Source: Tolypeutes matacus (Eukaryota; Chordata; Mammalia; Cingulata; Chlamyphoridae). Taken from it: DNA of 64,000 nt. Positions within the stretch are counted from its first letter, which is position 1; each line of letters begins with the position of its first letter. Positions 63,411 to 64,000 of this stretch are shown here, piece by piece. Under the pieces are notes generated by a model, which saw only the letters and a list, made by a program, of their open reading frames with translations, was not told where the DNA came from and made no database searches. Position numbers and translations under genes: made by a program. The DNA lies in NCBI GenBank assembly GCA_026826555.1, contig JAKSZT010054215.1:22769232-22833231 (forward strand), read 5' to 3'.

Positions 63411-64000
63411 CTCTTTAGTGTCCTCATTTTGTTGTTCATGTTAACTTTTAAAACAAAACAAACAATAAAAAGAACAATTTTTGTAGAATATTCCACATTT
63501 TGGGTTTGTCTGTTTCTTTATGCTATCATTTACCATATTCCTCATATCTCCTGATTATCCTATAAACTGGAAGTTAGATCTGAAGGCATTAGAGTCAAGT
63601 CAAACATTTTTGGCAAGAATAATCCATATATGACATTATATACTTCATGGTGCATCACTACAGGAGGCATTATTGTTACATGTCCTATTAGCAGTGATGC
63701 CATGTTTGACTGGTTGATAAAGGTAGTAACTACCAGATATTTCTACTGTAATTGTTTGGTTTTGTTTTTTCCCTTTCAAACTATCAAGAGCTTGTGAAAT
63801 GACACTGGTAAGACCAAACTATCCTGCAATATCCCATGTGATACTTCTATCCCATGTGATTTCTAAAAAACTATGAAACAGTTAAGATTATATGTGAAAA
63901 TTCTAGTATCAGATTAATCTTAGTTCCTCCATATTGCTTTCCTAACTCTCAAAAGCAATATCAAGATGTATTTCTATGCCAGGAATAGAGACATCTTCAC
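63411..64000. other. Putative intron 1, nothing recognised
   Basis: No repeat family, exon or CpG-rich segment recognised up to the right edge. Confidence 0.4.

Overview
This is a eukaryotic, mammalian nuclear window. Exons are small and intron-separated, and about half of the DNA is recognisable interspersed repeats. The most frequent repeat is a tRNA-derived SINE with a conserved tail ending in AATAAATAAAATCTT plus poly(A). I recognise this as the DAS family of armadillos, so the source is most likely a xenarthran such as Dasypus. That assignment is from memory of the family, not from a search.

The only host gene I can support is WDR7 (rabconnectin-3 beta), on the minus strand. Eleven consecutive coding exons lie between 31651 (start codon) and 4205. 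All have GT/AG borders and matching phases, and together they encode an uninterrupted 526-residue N-terminal part (1578 nt). Later exons lie below base 1, outside the window. The first coding exon has a splice acceptor 13 nt before its ATG, so at least one non-coding 5' exon lies upstream. No CpG island, promoter or further exon is visible from 31665 to 64000, so these 32 kb are probably WDR7 intron 1.

Layout. 1-4204: intron with a MIR split by a solo LTR and L1 3' ends. 4205-22406: coding exons 2-11, with introns holding three solo MaLR-like LTRs, SINEs, an L2, hAT elements and L1 3' ends. 22407-31492: intron with a 5' L1 segment, a cluster of SINEs, a SINE minisatellite and two LTRs. 31493-31664: first coding exon. 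31665-64000: putative intron 1 with an eroded, near-complete plus-strand L1 (about 33.9-41.8 kb) carrying nested insertions, a minus-strand L1 (about 45-47.7 kb), and a degenerate class I endogenous retrovirus (55.8-63.0 kb) whose primer-binding site fits tRNA-Arg.

The points of most interest are: two in-phase splice donors 9 nt apart in one WDR7 exon; three retroelements stacked at one target site; a SINE inside a SINE with a 17-bp target duplication; and an ERV with a duplicated U3 block, a second LTR again followed by PBS and leader, and an odd order of env-like segments. I found no candidate for a wholly new biological system.
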